In this document: positions 19,458 through 28,716 of the stretch, one piece after another
Numbering within the stretch: the stretch's first letter is position 1
How the letters are laid out: each line of letters starts with the position of its first letter
From: Tritrichomonas musculus
Lineage: Eukaryota > Parabasalia > Tritrichomonadida > Tritrichomonadidae
Length of the DNA: 64,000 nucleotides
Assembly: GCA_039105265.1 (NCBI GenBank)
Contig: JAPFFF010000003.1
Coordinates: 5,704,001 to 5,768,000, forward strand
Direction of reading: 5' to 3'
Notes under the pieces: generated by a model
Databases searched by the model: none
What the model was told of the DNA's origin: nothing
What the model saw: the letters and a program-made list of their open reading frames with translations, nothing else
Made by a program: the position numbers and the translations under genes

Positions 19458-20105
19458 ATGACTGATGATGTTCCAACAGGCTCATGTCCAGTTCTTCGTT
19501 ATAAGCCAAACGATTTTCTTCAAGTTCTTCAGCCATATGAAGAATATGTATTTCGAGTAGAAGGAATGCTTTTCTGGCGCCGTCCAATTCCAATGGGAAT
19601 TCTCCTTGCTATTGTTGAATTAACATTCATTTTTGTCAGATGCTCGCATTTAACATTTCTCTCCGTTTTATCAATGATTCTTGCATTTCGTGTCATCATT
19701 GAACTACTTTATGTTAAATTTGGATCACTTATTTCAGAAAAACTCTTCCCGCCAATCAATCCAGGCACAGAAGAAGAATCAAATCACATTTATCCATTGC
19801 TTCCAATTTGCCAACGATCATCATATCTTGCATCTGTCGTTTATATCAAAGTACAAAATGCTAAAACTGCCCTTCAAGATAACAGCAATACAACAGCTAA
19901 GTATATTGGTTTGGCAGGATTTGTTGGCGCTTTCTTCTTCTTCTGGTTGGCTGGATCATTTTGGCCCACTTTCATTCTTGTTAATATTGTACTCCTTGCT
20001 CCAGGAATTATAATGCATCCAAAAGTTTTCCCATATTGTGAACCATATGTTCATAAATTTGCATCTAGCATCGGATGTCCATATTGTCATCCAAAGACAG
20101 AGTAA
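19458..20105 (+). CDS. reticulon-homology-type ER membrane protein (RETREG/ARL6IP1-like)
   Basis: A 215-residue protein with two long hydrophobic hairpins: residues 45-82 (starting with FWRRPIPMGILLAIVE) and residues 148-185 (GLAGFVGAFFFFWLAGSFW then ILVNIVLLAPGIIMHP). A soluble linker of about 60 residues separates them. The 'W-x-x-P...' entry to the first hairpin and the 'LAPGI-x-x-HP' exit from the second match RETREG/FAM134 and ARL6IP1 reticulon-homology domains, which bend ER membrane and in some members serve as ER-phagy receptors. No clear LC3-interacting motif is visible in the short tail. A CPYC pair near the C-terminus (IGCPYCHPK) is notable. The stop is followed by AAATAAA-type sequence. 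Family call moderate. Confidence 0.55.
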   Translation: MTDDVPTGSCPVLRYKPNDFLQVLQPYEEYVFRVEGMLFWRRPIPMGILLAIVELTFIFVRCSHLTFLSVLSMILAFRVIIELLYVKFGSLISEKLFPPINPGTEEESNHIYPLLPICQRSSYLASVVYIKVQNAKTALQDNSNTTAKYIGLAGFVGAFFFFWLAGSFWPTFILVNIVLLAPGIIMHPKVFPYCEPYVHKFASSIGCPYCHPKTE

Positions 20106-20268
20106 ATAAAGTAAAATTATTTTTAAAAACAAATAAATATCTTTTCCTTTGTCTGTTTAATGTTTTATTCTTATTTTATTTAAATCTATCAACATCATTA
20201 AAATCAAGAAAGTGATTAAGAAATAATATTAATGTGTGTTTAAAAAAAATAGATAATTGAAACATGAT

Positions 20269-20802
20269 TTATTCTGGTTTGACTTTAAGAACCTTTTTGA
20301 TCAAAGAATCGCATTCAGCCTCCCATTCTTTAGTTAGCATAAAGCCACTTTCAGTGAAATATTTTGTAAAACTGTAGGTTTCTTGGTATATTGGTTCTCT
20401 AAGTCTCTGGAAATAAGAAGTTGAATCAGTAAGATAAATCTTTATTTGATAATTTCCAGAGTAAAACGGTGAATTTGTGCAAAGAATGAATTTTTGATTT
20501 GTTCCATCTTTTTGAACAATTCTATAATAATTAGGCCACCAGAAAACAGATATTCCGTATTCAATAAAATAAGTTAAGCAAGAATATGCAACAAAGAAAA
20601 TACAATATGAAAGCTTTTCATCCCATGGAACAGGCCACATATAAAGGGACATAAGAACGAATGCGTTGATTATCTTTGAAATTCCAATGAAAATAACAAG
20701 CCATCGACTTTGATAAAATTTTTCATGAGCAAACCTTCGAATAAGAGCTTCGTTCATTGCGCGCTTAAGGCGGTTCGAATTATTTATATCGTATTTAATC
20801 AT
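20269..20802 (-). CDS. signal peptidase complex subunit 2 (SPC25/SPCS2-like)
   Basis: A 177-residue protein. Residues 1-30 are a basic helical N-terminus (RLKRAMNEALIRRF), followed by two membrane spans at about 34-55 and 63-88 joined by a short loop with MWPVPWDEK. The C-terminal soluble beta-rich part has NYQIKIYLTDSTS and ends with YFTESGFMLTKEWEAE, matching the family's 'F-x-x-x-G-x-x-x-x-x-x-x-E' end. Length fits the family. The role is in ER signal-peptide cleavage as a non-catalytic partner of the SEC11 subunit, at the Sec61 translocon. It is convergent with the ER-shaping gene 163 bp away, a neighbourhood that may be chance. Confidence 0.75.
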   Translation of the reverse strand: MIKYDINNSNRLKRAMNEALIRRFAHEKFYQSRWLVIFIGISKIINAFVLMSLYMWPVPWDEKLSYCIFFVAYSCLTYFIEYGISVFWWPNYYRIVQKDGTNQKFILCTNSPFYSGNYQIKIYLTDSTSYFQRLREPIYQETYSFTKYFTESGFMLTKEWEAECDSLIKKVLKVKPE

Positions 20803-20996
20803 CTTTGTATTTTGTATAAGAATTTGACCAAAAAAAAAGCAAATAAAAGGTGGTCACAATAAATAAAAAAAAAATATCTATAAGATAAGTATTATAAAAT
20901 GCTAAATTATTTGAAATTTAATGAAGATAAAATATAAATTATATGGAAGTAAAAAAAGAAAAATTTAGAAAGTTAATTTGAAAAATAGATTATTCT

Positions 20997-23294
20997 TTAA
21001 AAGTATTCAATAATTATATTTGTTATTGGATCTCTTTTTGCAGTTAGTGGCTTTCTAAATTCAATGAATCCATCTTCGAATTCTTTATATTTCATTAAAG
21101 ATGAAATAGCTTTATCAGTTCCAAAGTAAGGATGTTTGCAAACACCCTCGGTAATTCCGTGTCCTAATGTTACTGCCTCAATACCTCCAATTATAGCTGT
21201 CGCCTGATATTTTTTATTATCATTTAAAAGATTGTGTTTATTATCTGCGCATGAACGATCAAGGACAATATTATACCAAAAGTCTATTTTTATTTCCTTT
21301 GGTTCTTCTATTTCAACTGGAAAAACCCATTCTTTTTCTTTTTGGCCTTCAATATTAACTTTAACTGGATGATATGGTGTAAAGAAAGCATTTCCAATTT
21401 GAACGGCATCTGATCGTCCATTTTCTGTAGGAATTTTTACCAAGCAAATAACTTTTGATCCATTTAACAATTTGTCTCCTTTAACAAGCTGATCAACTCT
21501 CTTCTCTGCACCATTTACTAATTTAACTAACGCTTCTCCGTTGAAGCAGCCTAGAGATCTACTATTATAGGATCTCATTGTCATAGAAAAGACAGGAGTA
21601 TCATGATATCGATTTTGAGGCTTCTTTCGTTCAGGAATTGGTAGATTCATAAATATTTTATTAGCTATTTTCCTGAATTTTTTAAATGTATCATTACCAT
21701 AAAGTTGAAGGGACATATCTTTGAAATTGCCGCATTGTTCAAGTATATGGAAGCGAACGAATGAGAAAAGATAATTCTTTCCCCATTTTTTGAAATATTC
21801 GTTACGATACGCACGTTCAACTTGGCCATGCTTATCATCTTCGTTATAAAGATCAATCATTATATTTTTCATTAGTTGGGATCGATTTTCTTCATTATTT
21901 AACTGTTCAAATAAATCTTTTACTTTTTGGATAGATTCATCACATGATAAATTATCTGATCTTGAATTCAATATTAGGTCAATTAACAGCTTTCTATATT
22001 TTTGGTCTCGGAAATTAGTGATTGATTTTTCATCGTTTTCGTCGATTGGTTTAATTTCTTTGATTAGAAAATTCTGATTGGTAAGTGGTAAATTTAAAAT
22101 AATTTGTAATTCATTTGGATTGTCGTCTTTGTCTAATGGAATCATTAAATTTGTGGTAGCTCCATTATATAGTGCTAATTTGTGTTTTGTTTGATTTCCT
22201 TTGTTAGATGTAATGTCAATAACCGCTAAGGGTGAAAGCATTGAAATGAGATTAGACATATAGCTTATGAATATTGTTCCAACCATTGTTGCATCAGGAC
22301 AATAGCCATAAATTCCATTTCCTAACTGTGCAATATCTTCCATTAATTCCGAGTCTATATCATATCCAAAGCCGAATGATGAAATTGAAAAGTGACTGTT
22401 GAGTTCAGATAGTTTTTTTTCGAGACATGGAACTATACCCATTGGTGGGTTTCTGTTTGGTTCGCCATCAGTAAAAAGAAGAAGGGAGGTATTAATCTGG
22501 AAATCTCCATTATTTTTATTCAATTCTTGAATAATATCTTTTTCTTTGATTGCTTGATCTATTCCTTTATCTAATGCATCCCATATATTTGTGCATCCGC
22601 CTGTACTAAATTCATCAATTATCTTATTGGCACGTTGTTTTCCATCATCTGTTAGCAATACATTTTCTAATTCGACTTTAGCAAAATTACTAAAAGAAAT
22701 AAGTGTAATACGATCTTCATTTCCAAGAACAGAAATAATGGTCTTAAGGCTATATTGTACAAGTTGAATACGTGTTAAGGTAGTATTTTCCGTTCCAGAA
22801 ATAGGTAAAGATGCATCTGAACGCATTGATCCTGAAACATCAATCATTGCAATAATTGAAACTGGCATACGTCCTTTGATCTCTTGTGGTTTGATTGATA
22901 TAAGCATAGAATCATCTTTATATTGAGCTGAAAATGAAACAAGGTGAATATCATTTAAATGTGCAATTGGTATTTGATTAGTTGGTGTTGATATTTGATT
23001 TAATTTAGTTGGATCTATAGGTTTTTCATTTTCTTCAATTTCATGTTGATGCTCTTGAATATATTTATCAATTAAGCTTTTAAGGGAATAATTGGGCTTT
23101 GCTTGGGAAATATCCATTTGTTGGCGTGTAACTGGTGAAATTGGATTTGTTTCAAGTGCTTTTTTAATCGCTTCTCGTTCATATGTTTGTCCATCTGGTA
23201 AAATAACAGGATCTTTCATTATTGACATTGTAATTGGACATAAAAACTCTGGTGGAGCATCAACATCAAGATCGCCTAATTGTTGGTCATTCAT
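20997..23294 (-). CDS. U-box / von Willebrand A / Hint (Vint-type) protein
   Basis: A 765-residue protein. The frame is open further upstream to a TTG at 23345, but the ATG at 23294 (MNDQQLGDLD) is preceded by an initiator-like TCATT and is taken as the start. Domains in order: U-box at about 12-80 (EFLCPITMSIMKDPVILPDG, then TYEREAI), vWA at about 145-345 with an intact MIDAS (DVSGS) and LFTDGEPN, a helical linker, then a Hint domain from Cys583 (CFNGEALVKLVNGAEKRVD) with TPYHPV as the T-x-x-H motif, and a conserved tail (LGHGI then HPYFG). U-box domains act as E2-dependent ubiquitin ligases; Hint domains self-cleave by an N-to-S acyl shift at their first cysteine. The Hint block is C-terminal, so cleavage would release the U-box/vWA part. 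The vWA-Hint pairing is known from protists. Confidence 0.82.
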   Translation of the reverse strand: MNDQQLGDLDVDAPPEFLCPITMSIMKDPVILPDGQTYEREAIKKALETNPISPVTRQQMDISQAKPNYSLKSLIDKYIQEHQHEIEENEKPIDPTKLNQISTPTNQIPIAHLNDIHLVSFSAQYKDDSMLISIKPQEIKGRMPVSIIAMIDVSGSMRSDASLPISGTENTTLTRIQLVQYSLKTIISVLGNEDRITLISFSNFAKVELENVLLTDDGKQRANKIIDEFSTGGCTNIWDALDKGIDQAIKEKDIIQELNKNNGDFQINTSLLLFTDGEPNRNPPMGIVPCLEKKLSELNSHFSISSFGFGYDIDSELMEDIAQLGNGIYGYCPDATMVGTIFISYMSNLISMLSPLAVIDITSNKGNQTKHKLALYNGATTNLMIPLDKDDNPNELQIILNLPLTNQNFLIKEIKPIDENDEKSITNFRDQKYRKLLIDLILNSRSDNLSCDESIQKVKDLFEQLNNEENRSQLMKNIMIDLYNEDDKHGQVERAYRNEYFKKWGKNYLFSFVRFHILEQCGNFKDMSLQLYGNDTFKKFRKIANKIFMNLPIPERKKPQNRYHDTPVFSMTMRSYNSRSLGCFNGEALVKLVNGAEKRVDQLVKGDKLLNGSKVICLVKIPTENGRSDAVQIGNAFFTPYHPVKVNIEGQKEKEWVFPVEIEEPKEIKIDFWYNIVLDRSCADNKHNLLNDNKKYQATAIIGGIEAVTLGHGITEGVCKHPYFGTDKAISSLMKYKEFEDGFIEFRKPLTAKRDPITNIIIEYF

Positions 23295-23301
23295 TTTAAA
23301 A

Positions 23302-23306
23302 AATGA
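23302..23306 (-). promoter_or_regulatory. initiator-like TCATT upstream of the U-box/Hint gene
   Basis: On the complement strand TCATT lies about 10 bases before the ATG at 23294. It fits the trichomonad initiator consensus TCA(+1)-Py-(T/A), which in Trichomonas vaginalis lies very close to start codons. A five-base match in AT-rich DNA is weak by itself. Confidence 0.3.
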
Positions 23307-23504
23307 TAAAATATCAAATTTTGTATAACAAAAATTTTCTCTCAATTTTCATAAAAGATTTTACTCTCAATTTTTGATGAAAATTTGATGTCTTTTGCAT
23401 TATAAATTTAAAATTTTGTGGCCTCTTTTCACTGATTAAAATATAACAAATAATAAAAATAATATTTAATTTTAATTATTAACAAAATGTATAACAATAT
23501 ATAT

Positions 23505-24572
23505 TCAATGTTTTGCAGCCTTTTTAATTGGTTCATCAATATCAATGAGCCATTGAAGTTTTTCTTCTTGTAATAGCAATCTTTTATCAAGTGAATTCAT
23601 TGTATTTGCCAAATTTGTTAATTCTGATTGCATTCGATCAAGAGCGTACATTATATTTCCACTATCAAGTTCATAATCATTAATATCATTTCCTAAGTTT
23701 TGAATTTTATATGTGCAAATGCGTCTATCTTCACAGCATGTAGCAAATCCTTTTGAAGACGGGAACCAACAGCACCCAAGAACGCCTGTTTCATGCTTAA
23801 AGCAAGCTTCTATGCTTGCTGTTTTCAGATTCCATATTCTTGCGTAGCAATCTTTTCCAACACTAATAAGCTCATCATCGTAAGGACTAAATGCAACACG
23901 TGTAATTGGCGCTGTGTGTGCTGCATGTTTCTGTAAAAGAGATGTTGTTCTTAAATCAAAAATTCGAACATTTTGGTCAGATGATCCAGAACCAATGCAA
24001 CTTCCTGATGTATGAAAAGAAATTGATGTAATATCCGCGGTTGTATTTGTTGGAATAGATTGAACTGGTTTAACTGTACGTGAATCAAAAATTAAAATTT
24101 TGCTATCGTTCCCTGCAATTGCAATTGTATTTCCATTCCATTTGACATCACGAACCCATCCATTTATTCCATTTAAAACATGGCGTTTGGTTAACTTATT
24201 TAAAGACCAGATTTGAGCAGTTTGATCATTTGAAGCAGTTGCCACATATTTTCCATCAGGAGAAAAGCATACTGATCTAACTGTATATTGGTGGCCTTTA
24301 AATGATCCTAATTTTTCTCCCGATTGTGTATCCCAAAGAATTGCGGTGCCATCACTTGAACAACTGACTATTTGAGATGCATCTGGTGAAAATGAAACAT
24401 TCAAAACAGCGTCTTGATGTCCTTGTAAATAATTTGTATGTCTTGTTAATAAATTTGTGAGTCCTACACTCCTATCTGTTGAAGCTGATGCCAAAAAAAG
24501 CATATCAGGGCTTATATCAACATTATGAACAGGTGCTGAATGGCGGCGTAATTGAAAATCTAGTTTCCACAT
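23505..24572 (-). CDS. POC1-type centriole/basal-body WD40 protein
   Basis: A 355-residue protein. Seven WD40 repeats fill residues 1-285 (each with a GH...D...W pattern, for example GHQDAVLNVSFSPDASQIVS and GHQYTVRSVCFSPDGKYVAT). After a short linker, residues 308-348 form a coiled coil, LDRMQSELTNLANTMNSL then DKRLLLQEEKLQWLID, which matches the POC1 C-terminal domain (family pattern L-x-x-x-x-x-QL-x-x-L-x-x-x-x-x-x-LE-x-RL-x-x-x-E-x-KL). POC1 is a core structural protein of centrioles and basal bodies needed for triplet stability, consistent with a flagellated protist. Length compares with short POC1 proteins. Alternative: a generic WD40 protein, but the tail argues against it. Confidence 0.8.
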   Translation of the reverse strand: MWKLDFQLRRHSAPVHNVDISPDMLFLASASTDRSVGLTNLLTRHTNYLQGHQDAVLNVSFSPDASQIVSCSSDGTAILWDTQSGEKLGSFKGHQYTVRSVCFSPDGKYVATASNDQTAQIWSLNKLTKRHVLNGINGWVRDVKWNGNTIAIAGNDSKILIFDSRTVKPVQSIPTNTTADITSISFHTSGSCIGSGSSDQNVRIFDLRTTSLLQKHAAHTAPITRVAFSPYDDELISVGKDCYARIWNLKTASIEACFKHETGVLGCCWFPSSKGFATCCEDRRICTYKIQNLGNDINDYELDSGNIMYALDRMQSELTNLANTMNSLDKRLLLQEEKLQWLIDIDEPIKKAAKH

Positions 24573-24663
24573 GTCTAGATATTTTTAAAATTTTCATAAT
24601 TTTCTAAACGTTCTTTTTGAAAATCATCTTTTTCAGTGTATTTTTATTATGAAAAATACAAAC

Positions 24664-25526
24664 TAAGCTTGTAAAATATACCCAAATGTAAAAAAAAGAC
24701 CTGGTCTTGGTGATTCTTTCTGGTCTTTTGGCGATTTTAATAAATCTTTTAAAAAGTTATTTCTTATGAATTATTAAATAAAATAATTAAATGATATTTG
24801 AGAAAATAATAATTCAATTTACGAATCAACATTCAATAAATTCAATGAATTTATTTAATTACTCGGCTATATATATTCATAAAAATATAAATACTATTAA
24901 TATTTCAATGCTTTATTTCAATGCATTATTTATTATTCGGCTATATATATTCATAAAAATATAAATACTATTAATATTTTAAATACATTTTATATCGGTA
25001 TATATTTAAAATATAAATGAAAAAAAATTATTTTCAATTGAAAAAATGCTTTTATTGATTTTATTATAATTTTATATCTTATTTTTTTTTTTATTTTATA
25101 TCTGATATTTTGAAAGCTTTACAAATCACCATCGCCAAAAAAACCGTTTTGGTGATCTCCAAAATATATGTAAACTATTCAAAATTGAATGCTGTCGCCA
25201 AAAGCCCAAGACCTGGGCTTTTGGTGAAATCGGTTATTTGGCTTTTCATCGTCAATATAAATGAGCTTTTTATTATTATTTTATATGATATATTATACAA
25301 ATCATACAATTATTTTGTAATATTCAAAAAATAACATTTTTTTACTGAGAAAATCTTATCGATTATTAATATGACTTTTGATAAAACTCATTTAATTCCT
25401 CTTTCAAATAATTCAATAGTTTATGACAATAATAAATATTAATAAAATTTATTTGACAATAATATGGTTACATTTGGTGATTTTTAAAACCCAAAAAACG
25501 TTTATTTCACCAAATTTACAAGCTTA
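24664..25526. mobile_element. 863-bp foldback repeat between POC1 and Sec20 genes
   Basis: The ends are a perfect 12-bp inverted repeat, TAAGCTTGTAAA (24664-24675) and TTTACAAGCTTA (25515-25526). Just inside is another inverted pair, CCAAATGTAA (24682-24691) and TTACATTTGG (25468-25477). Inside lie copies of a CCAGGTCTTGG / GGCTTTTGGCGA theme in opposite orientation (24698-24735 and 25195-25230). A perfect hairpin sits at 25198-25224: CCAAAAGCCCA, loop AGACC, TGGGCTTTTGG. No protein-coding frame is convincing. I infer a MITE-like or foldback element; an alternative is a pair of regulatory hairpins. Confidence 0.45.
24864..24980. repeat. tandem duplication, period 74 bp
   Basis: A block of about 43 bases starting CGGCTATATATATTCATAAA occurs at 24864 and again at 24938. 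It is followed by ATTTCAATGC in one copy and ATTTTAAATAC in the other. Confidence 0.7.
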
Positions 25527-25657
25527 TACAAACAATCCATTAAAAATAAATATAAATATAAGAAAATAAAAAAATGTATGGTTATAATAATAAAAAAATA
25601 TCAATTTTATAAACAAAATAAATACGCAATTTTTTCATTGGTCATAAATTTCTAACA

Positions 25658-26476
25658 TCACAAATCTTGGCTAGTGTCATTTAATGGTTGTGCTTCGCTT
25701 GAGGTTCCGTGTATATGGAAAATCTTTAATATTAACCTATAAAAACTTTTGATAATAAAGAAAATAAAACGAGAGAATATATTAAAGGTTAACTTCCTAT
25801 ATATAACATAGAAAACAGCTATGAAAAAAATTATTCTTGACGCATTGAATAAATATCTATCCCAATTCTGAGCGATTCTAAGCTTTAGAATTGACCTTGA
25901 TGCAGCTGCTTGAGCAATACCAGCACGGGCTGCTGCATCATTGATTCCTTGTAGCTCTCCAGTTGATTCTTCCATAATTTGAAGGCTTTGCTCGCTTGCT
26001 TGAATCTGATTTGATATTAATTCTCTCGTTCTTTCAAGTCTCGATGTTATGTCTGTAGCGAGTGTTGCTGAGTTTATGTTTTTTTGCCTCATTGTGCTTA
26101 ATATCTCATCTTGAGATTGATCTCCAAGAAGCCTTTGTCGTTTCTGACTTAAAGTTTCTTCATTTGACTTTTTTAGTGCCTCTTTGGCTGCGTTGTAAGT
26201 AGTTCTACGTTTGACTCTTAGTTGATCTAAGTTAATACTAAGTTGATTTAAAATCGCTTCAAGTTGTTCTTGTCTTTTATCTGAAGATATTCTATCATCT
26301 CTTCTTATACATGAGTATAAGCAATCAGTGGAATAATCAATTTGTCCTTCAATGCTAATCAATTCACGTTTGAGTAAGTCAATTGATTCGCCACTCTCAG
26401 GAGCGTTAGATAAACGAGTAATTCCAAGTTCATATTCTTCTGAGAGTGATTGCAAATGAGCAATTTCGTTATCCAT
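25658..26476 (-). CDS. Sec20/BNIP1-family SNARE
   Basis: A 272-residue tail-anchored protein. The N-terminal 130 residues are helical and charged. Residues 138-175 hold the Sec20 SNARE-like core: SATLATDITSRLERTRELI then SNQIQASEQSLQIMEEST, matching the family's T-x-x-L-x-x-T-x-x-x-x-x-x-Q-x-x-x-S-x-x-x-x-x-x-L-x-x-S. A single membrane span lies near 212-232 (ASRIIFFIAVFYVIY), followed by a second hydrophobic stretch (240-262) and a polar tail. Sec20 acts with Ufe1/syntaxin-18 and Use1 in Golgi-to-ER retrograde fusion at the ER. No HDEL-type retrieval signal ends the tail. The second hydrophobic stretch is unusual for the family. Confidence 0.72.
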   Translation of the reverse strand: MDNEIAHLQSLSEEYELGITRLSNAPESGESIDLLKRELISIEGQIDYSTDCLYSCIRRDDRISSDKRQEQLEAILNQLSINLDQLRVKRRTTYNAAKEALKKSNEETLSQKRQRLLGDQSQDEILSTMRQKNINSATLATDITSRLERTRELISNQIQASEQSLQIMEESTGELQGINDAAARAGIAQAAASRSILKLRIAQNWDRYLFNASRIIFFIAVFYVIYRKLTFNIFSRFIFFIIKSFYRLILKIFHIHGTSSEAQPLNDTSQDL

Positions 26477-26655
26477 TTCAATTTTTAGGTACCTATTATA
26501 TGGGTATCAGATTTTTGACATAAAATTTAAGAAGTGAATATTATAATAATTTATATATTAGGATGTTGGATTTTTATTTAAATAAAAAAAAAAATAAATG
26601 CGTTTAAATATATGAAAGATGAAATCAAGTAAAATTTCAATTTGATTAATTTCAA

Positions 26656-28716
26656 TTAAATATGAGCATTGCTCATATTTTCTTCTGTTTCTTTGGGTTT
26701 AATATCAAAGTCTTTAATTGTGCCTGATAAAGGTTCAATCGTCTCAGATTCTGAATCAACAGTCATGATAACAAGAGGTGCTAATTCTCTAAGCTTGGCA
26801 AGCAACTGAAGTTTTGTTTCTCTTGCTTCTCGGAAATTCCTTCCTTGTTCAGTTCTTTGGTCAACAATTTTGAACTTCTCTTCATAATCTTTGGTCTGCT
26901 GAATGATTTCATCCCATTTTGAGAGAAAACCGCTGCATCCACCACAATCAAGAAGCCTTAGTTTTGCTTCTTTCTGAGGTCCTCCTTCAATGTGTAAAAC
27001 ATATTCATAAGCATTGCTGTGGCCATTGTCGATATCTGTTATTGGAATGAGTTCAGTTCCATCTCGTAAATCGACTCCTCCTGGTTCGGTTAAATCAAGA
27101 GCATCGATAAAGTTTTCTGAGTCAATACACGAGATTACAAAGCTATCATTACTTAGCATAAACTTCATGTATTCAAGTAGAATAACTGAATCGCTATCAC
27201 CATCAAGTGGAGCTTCTGGAATAAGTGTGAAATCAGAAGCGTCAACATGATCTACTACGAACTGAACGTCGTTAAAGCCAAATGCTTGTGCCAAATAGCG
27301 AGGTAAAATAAATGTTTGTGTCAAAAATGTGCTCAACGATTTTTCTTCGTTGAGTACTTTGAAAATGTTTTTCGCGATTTCTGAAAGAATAGCTACAGTG
27401 GTCCTGAAATCTTCTGCGACAGAAAATGGTTGTGGAAGTAGTGTTACTTTTTCTATGGTTGTAAGACGCTGGAAGTATGCAATAACTGATTCACAATATG
27501 GAGCAAAGTCAATTCTTTGTCTAGCAATTGATCTGAAAATATGTCTGACGAATTGTGAATAGAATTTAATTGGATCTACTCGTGCCACTTCTTCAAAGTC
27601 TAGAAAATCGAAATTGAAGAATAATGTTCGTTTGTATTGACCGCTAGCAACTAATCGAAGTAAAATAACGTTTCCAAGAACATCGAGAAAAACTGATTTT
27701 CCACCTTTTGAAGGCCCAACAACAACATGTCTGAAATGCATTGTAGATCCACAGGATGTGCCAAAGGTTGCATTGTTAACAAGTTCAACGCATTTCTCAT
27801 CAATAAGTGGGGAGTGTTGAGGTATTTGGCGAAGCCTCTGTCCGATTATTCTGTAAAGGTGAGCTTCTTGAGCTGTCTGAAGATTCTGTGCTTGTGATCC
27901 TAAACGAGCAACAACAGATGATAAATGATCAACAACTTCTTCAATTCCATTGCCTGAAAGGGTGATTTCTGGTGGAAGAAAAGCTAAAAGACGTTCAAGT
28001 GCTCTATGACTGATTCCAGTTGTTGCAAATCTCTTTGCATCATTATCTTCATTTTCGAATTGATCAGCATCATCCATTCCAAAAGTATCATCCTTCCTAC
28101 GCCTTCTTTTCTGTTGTTGGGCACCATCTTCGTTGGGAAGAATAACCATTAAAGATGATGGAGCTCTCGAGCCTGGGCGGCTCTGAAGTGTCGAAACTGG
28201 GCGAGACATAAGTGATGATCTAAGACCAGATGGAGAGCCTGAAATTGGCAAAGGTGAAGCTGAAAAGAAACTTGGGTTACCTCCTAAGGGAGAGCCACCA
28301 ACCTGAGAAATGCGGCTTGGCGATTGTTGAGGAGAGCCAAAACTAACTTGTGACGGCGAATTAAAACTAAGAGCGCTTGAATTCTGTTGTTGCTGAAGGC
28401 GCTGAAGTTGTTGTTGTTGCGCGAGAATAGCATTTTGCTGTATTGTTGTTGATGAAGTCATTTCTTCATCTTGAACTTCTGACGAGCAAAAGACGGTAGA
28501 ACCAGGAACTATATCGTTTATATCTTTGATCAAATTGAGATTTTCATCATAAAAAGAGCGAACTGGTGCGTTAGCTGGAAAATTAAATAATTTCGTTGCA
28601 TTTTTACGGAGAATCGCAAGAGTATTTGGAATAAGTATCTTTTTGCCAGTTTGGCCTTTCTTACCTTTAATCTTTAAAAATATAAACTTGTAGTCAACAG
28701 CGCCTTTAGAAGACAT
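26656..28716 (-). CDS. P-loop protein with N-terminal ubiquitin-like/doublecortin-like domain
   Basis: A 686-residue protein. Residues 8-82 look like a ubiquitin-fold, doublecortin-like module: KKILIPNTLAILRKNATKLF, then PVRSFYDENLNLIKDINDI and GSTVFCSS. A Gln/Ser/Pro-rich linker follows (85-200, with QQQQLQRLQQQQN). A basic cluster QQKRRRRK near 202-208 may be a nuclear signal. A helical region leads to a Walker A motif, VVVGPSKGGKSVFLD, near residue 331, and a candidate Walker B, VQFVVDHVDASDF, near residue 483. The C-terminus has a short coiled coil. I do not recognise the family. The motor- or AAA-like NTPase fold is an inference, and no GTPase NKxD motif is seen. Confidence 0.6.
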   Translation of the reverse strand: MSSKGAVDYKFIFLKIKGKKGQTGKKILIPNTLAILRKNATKLFNFPANAPVRSFYDENLNLIKDINDIVPGSTVFCSSEVQDEEMTSSTTIQQNAILAQQQQLQRLQQQQNSSALSFNSPSQVSFGSPQQSPSRISQVGGSPLGGNPSFFSASPLPISGSPSGLRSSLMSRPVSTLQSRPGSRAPSSLMVILPNEDGAQQQKRRRRKDDTFGMDDADQFENEDNDAKRFATTGISHRALERLLAFLPPEITLSGNGIEEVVDHLSSVVARLGSQAQNLQTAQEAHLYRIIGQRLRQIPQHSPLIDEKCVELVNNATFGTSCGSTMHFRHVVVGPSKGGKSVFLDVLGNVILLRLVASGQYKRTLFFNFDFLDFEEVARVDPIKFYSQFVRHIFRSIARQRIDFAPYCESVIAYFQRLTTIEKVTLLPQPFSVAEDFRTTVAILSEIAKNIFKVLNEEKSLSTFLTQTFILPRYLAQAFGFNDVQFVVDHVDASDFTLIPEAPLDGDSDSVILLEYMKFMLSNDSFVISCIDSENFIDALDLTEPGGVDLRDGTELIPITDIDNGHSNAYEYVLHIEGGPQKEAKLRLLDCGGCSGFLSKWDEIIQQTKDYEEKFKIVDQRTEQGRNFREARETKLQLLAKLRELAPLVIMTVDSESETIEPLSGTIKDFDIKPKETEENMSNAHI

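Noticed and set aside
20765..20780. GGTTCGAATT, which resembles a tRNA T-loop
   Set aside because: It lies inside the SPC2 coding region and no acceptor or anticodon stem surrounds it.
25110..25334. 74-codon frame between POC1 and Sec20
   Set aside because: It overlaps the hairpin repeats and its composition follows the repeat sequence.
19458..26476. possible functional cluster of ER/secretory genes
   Set aside because: Reticulon-like, SPC2 and Sec20 genes are near each other, but U-box/Hint and POC1 genes lie between them and orientations vary; chance is the simpler view.
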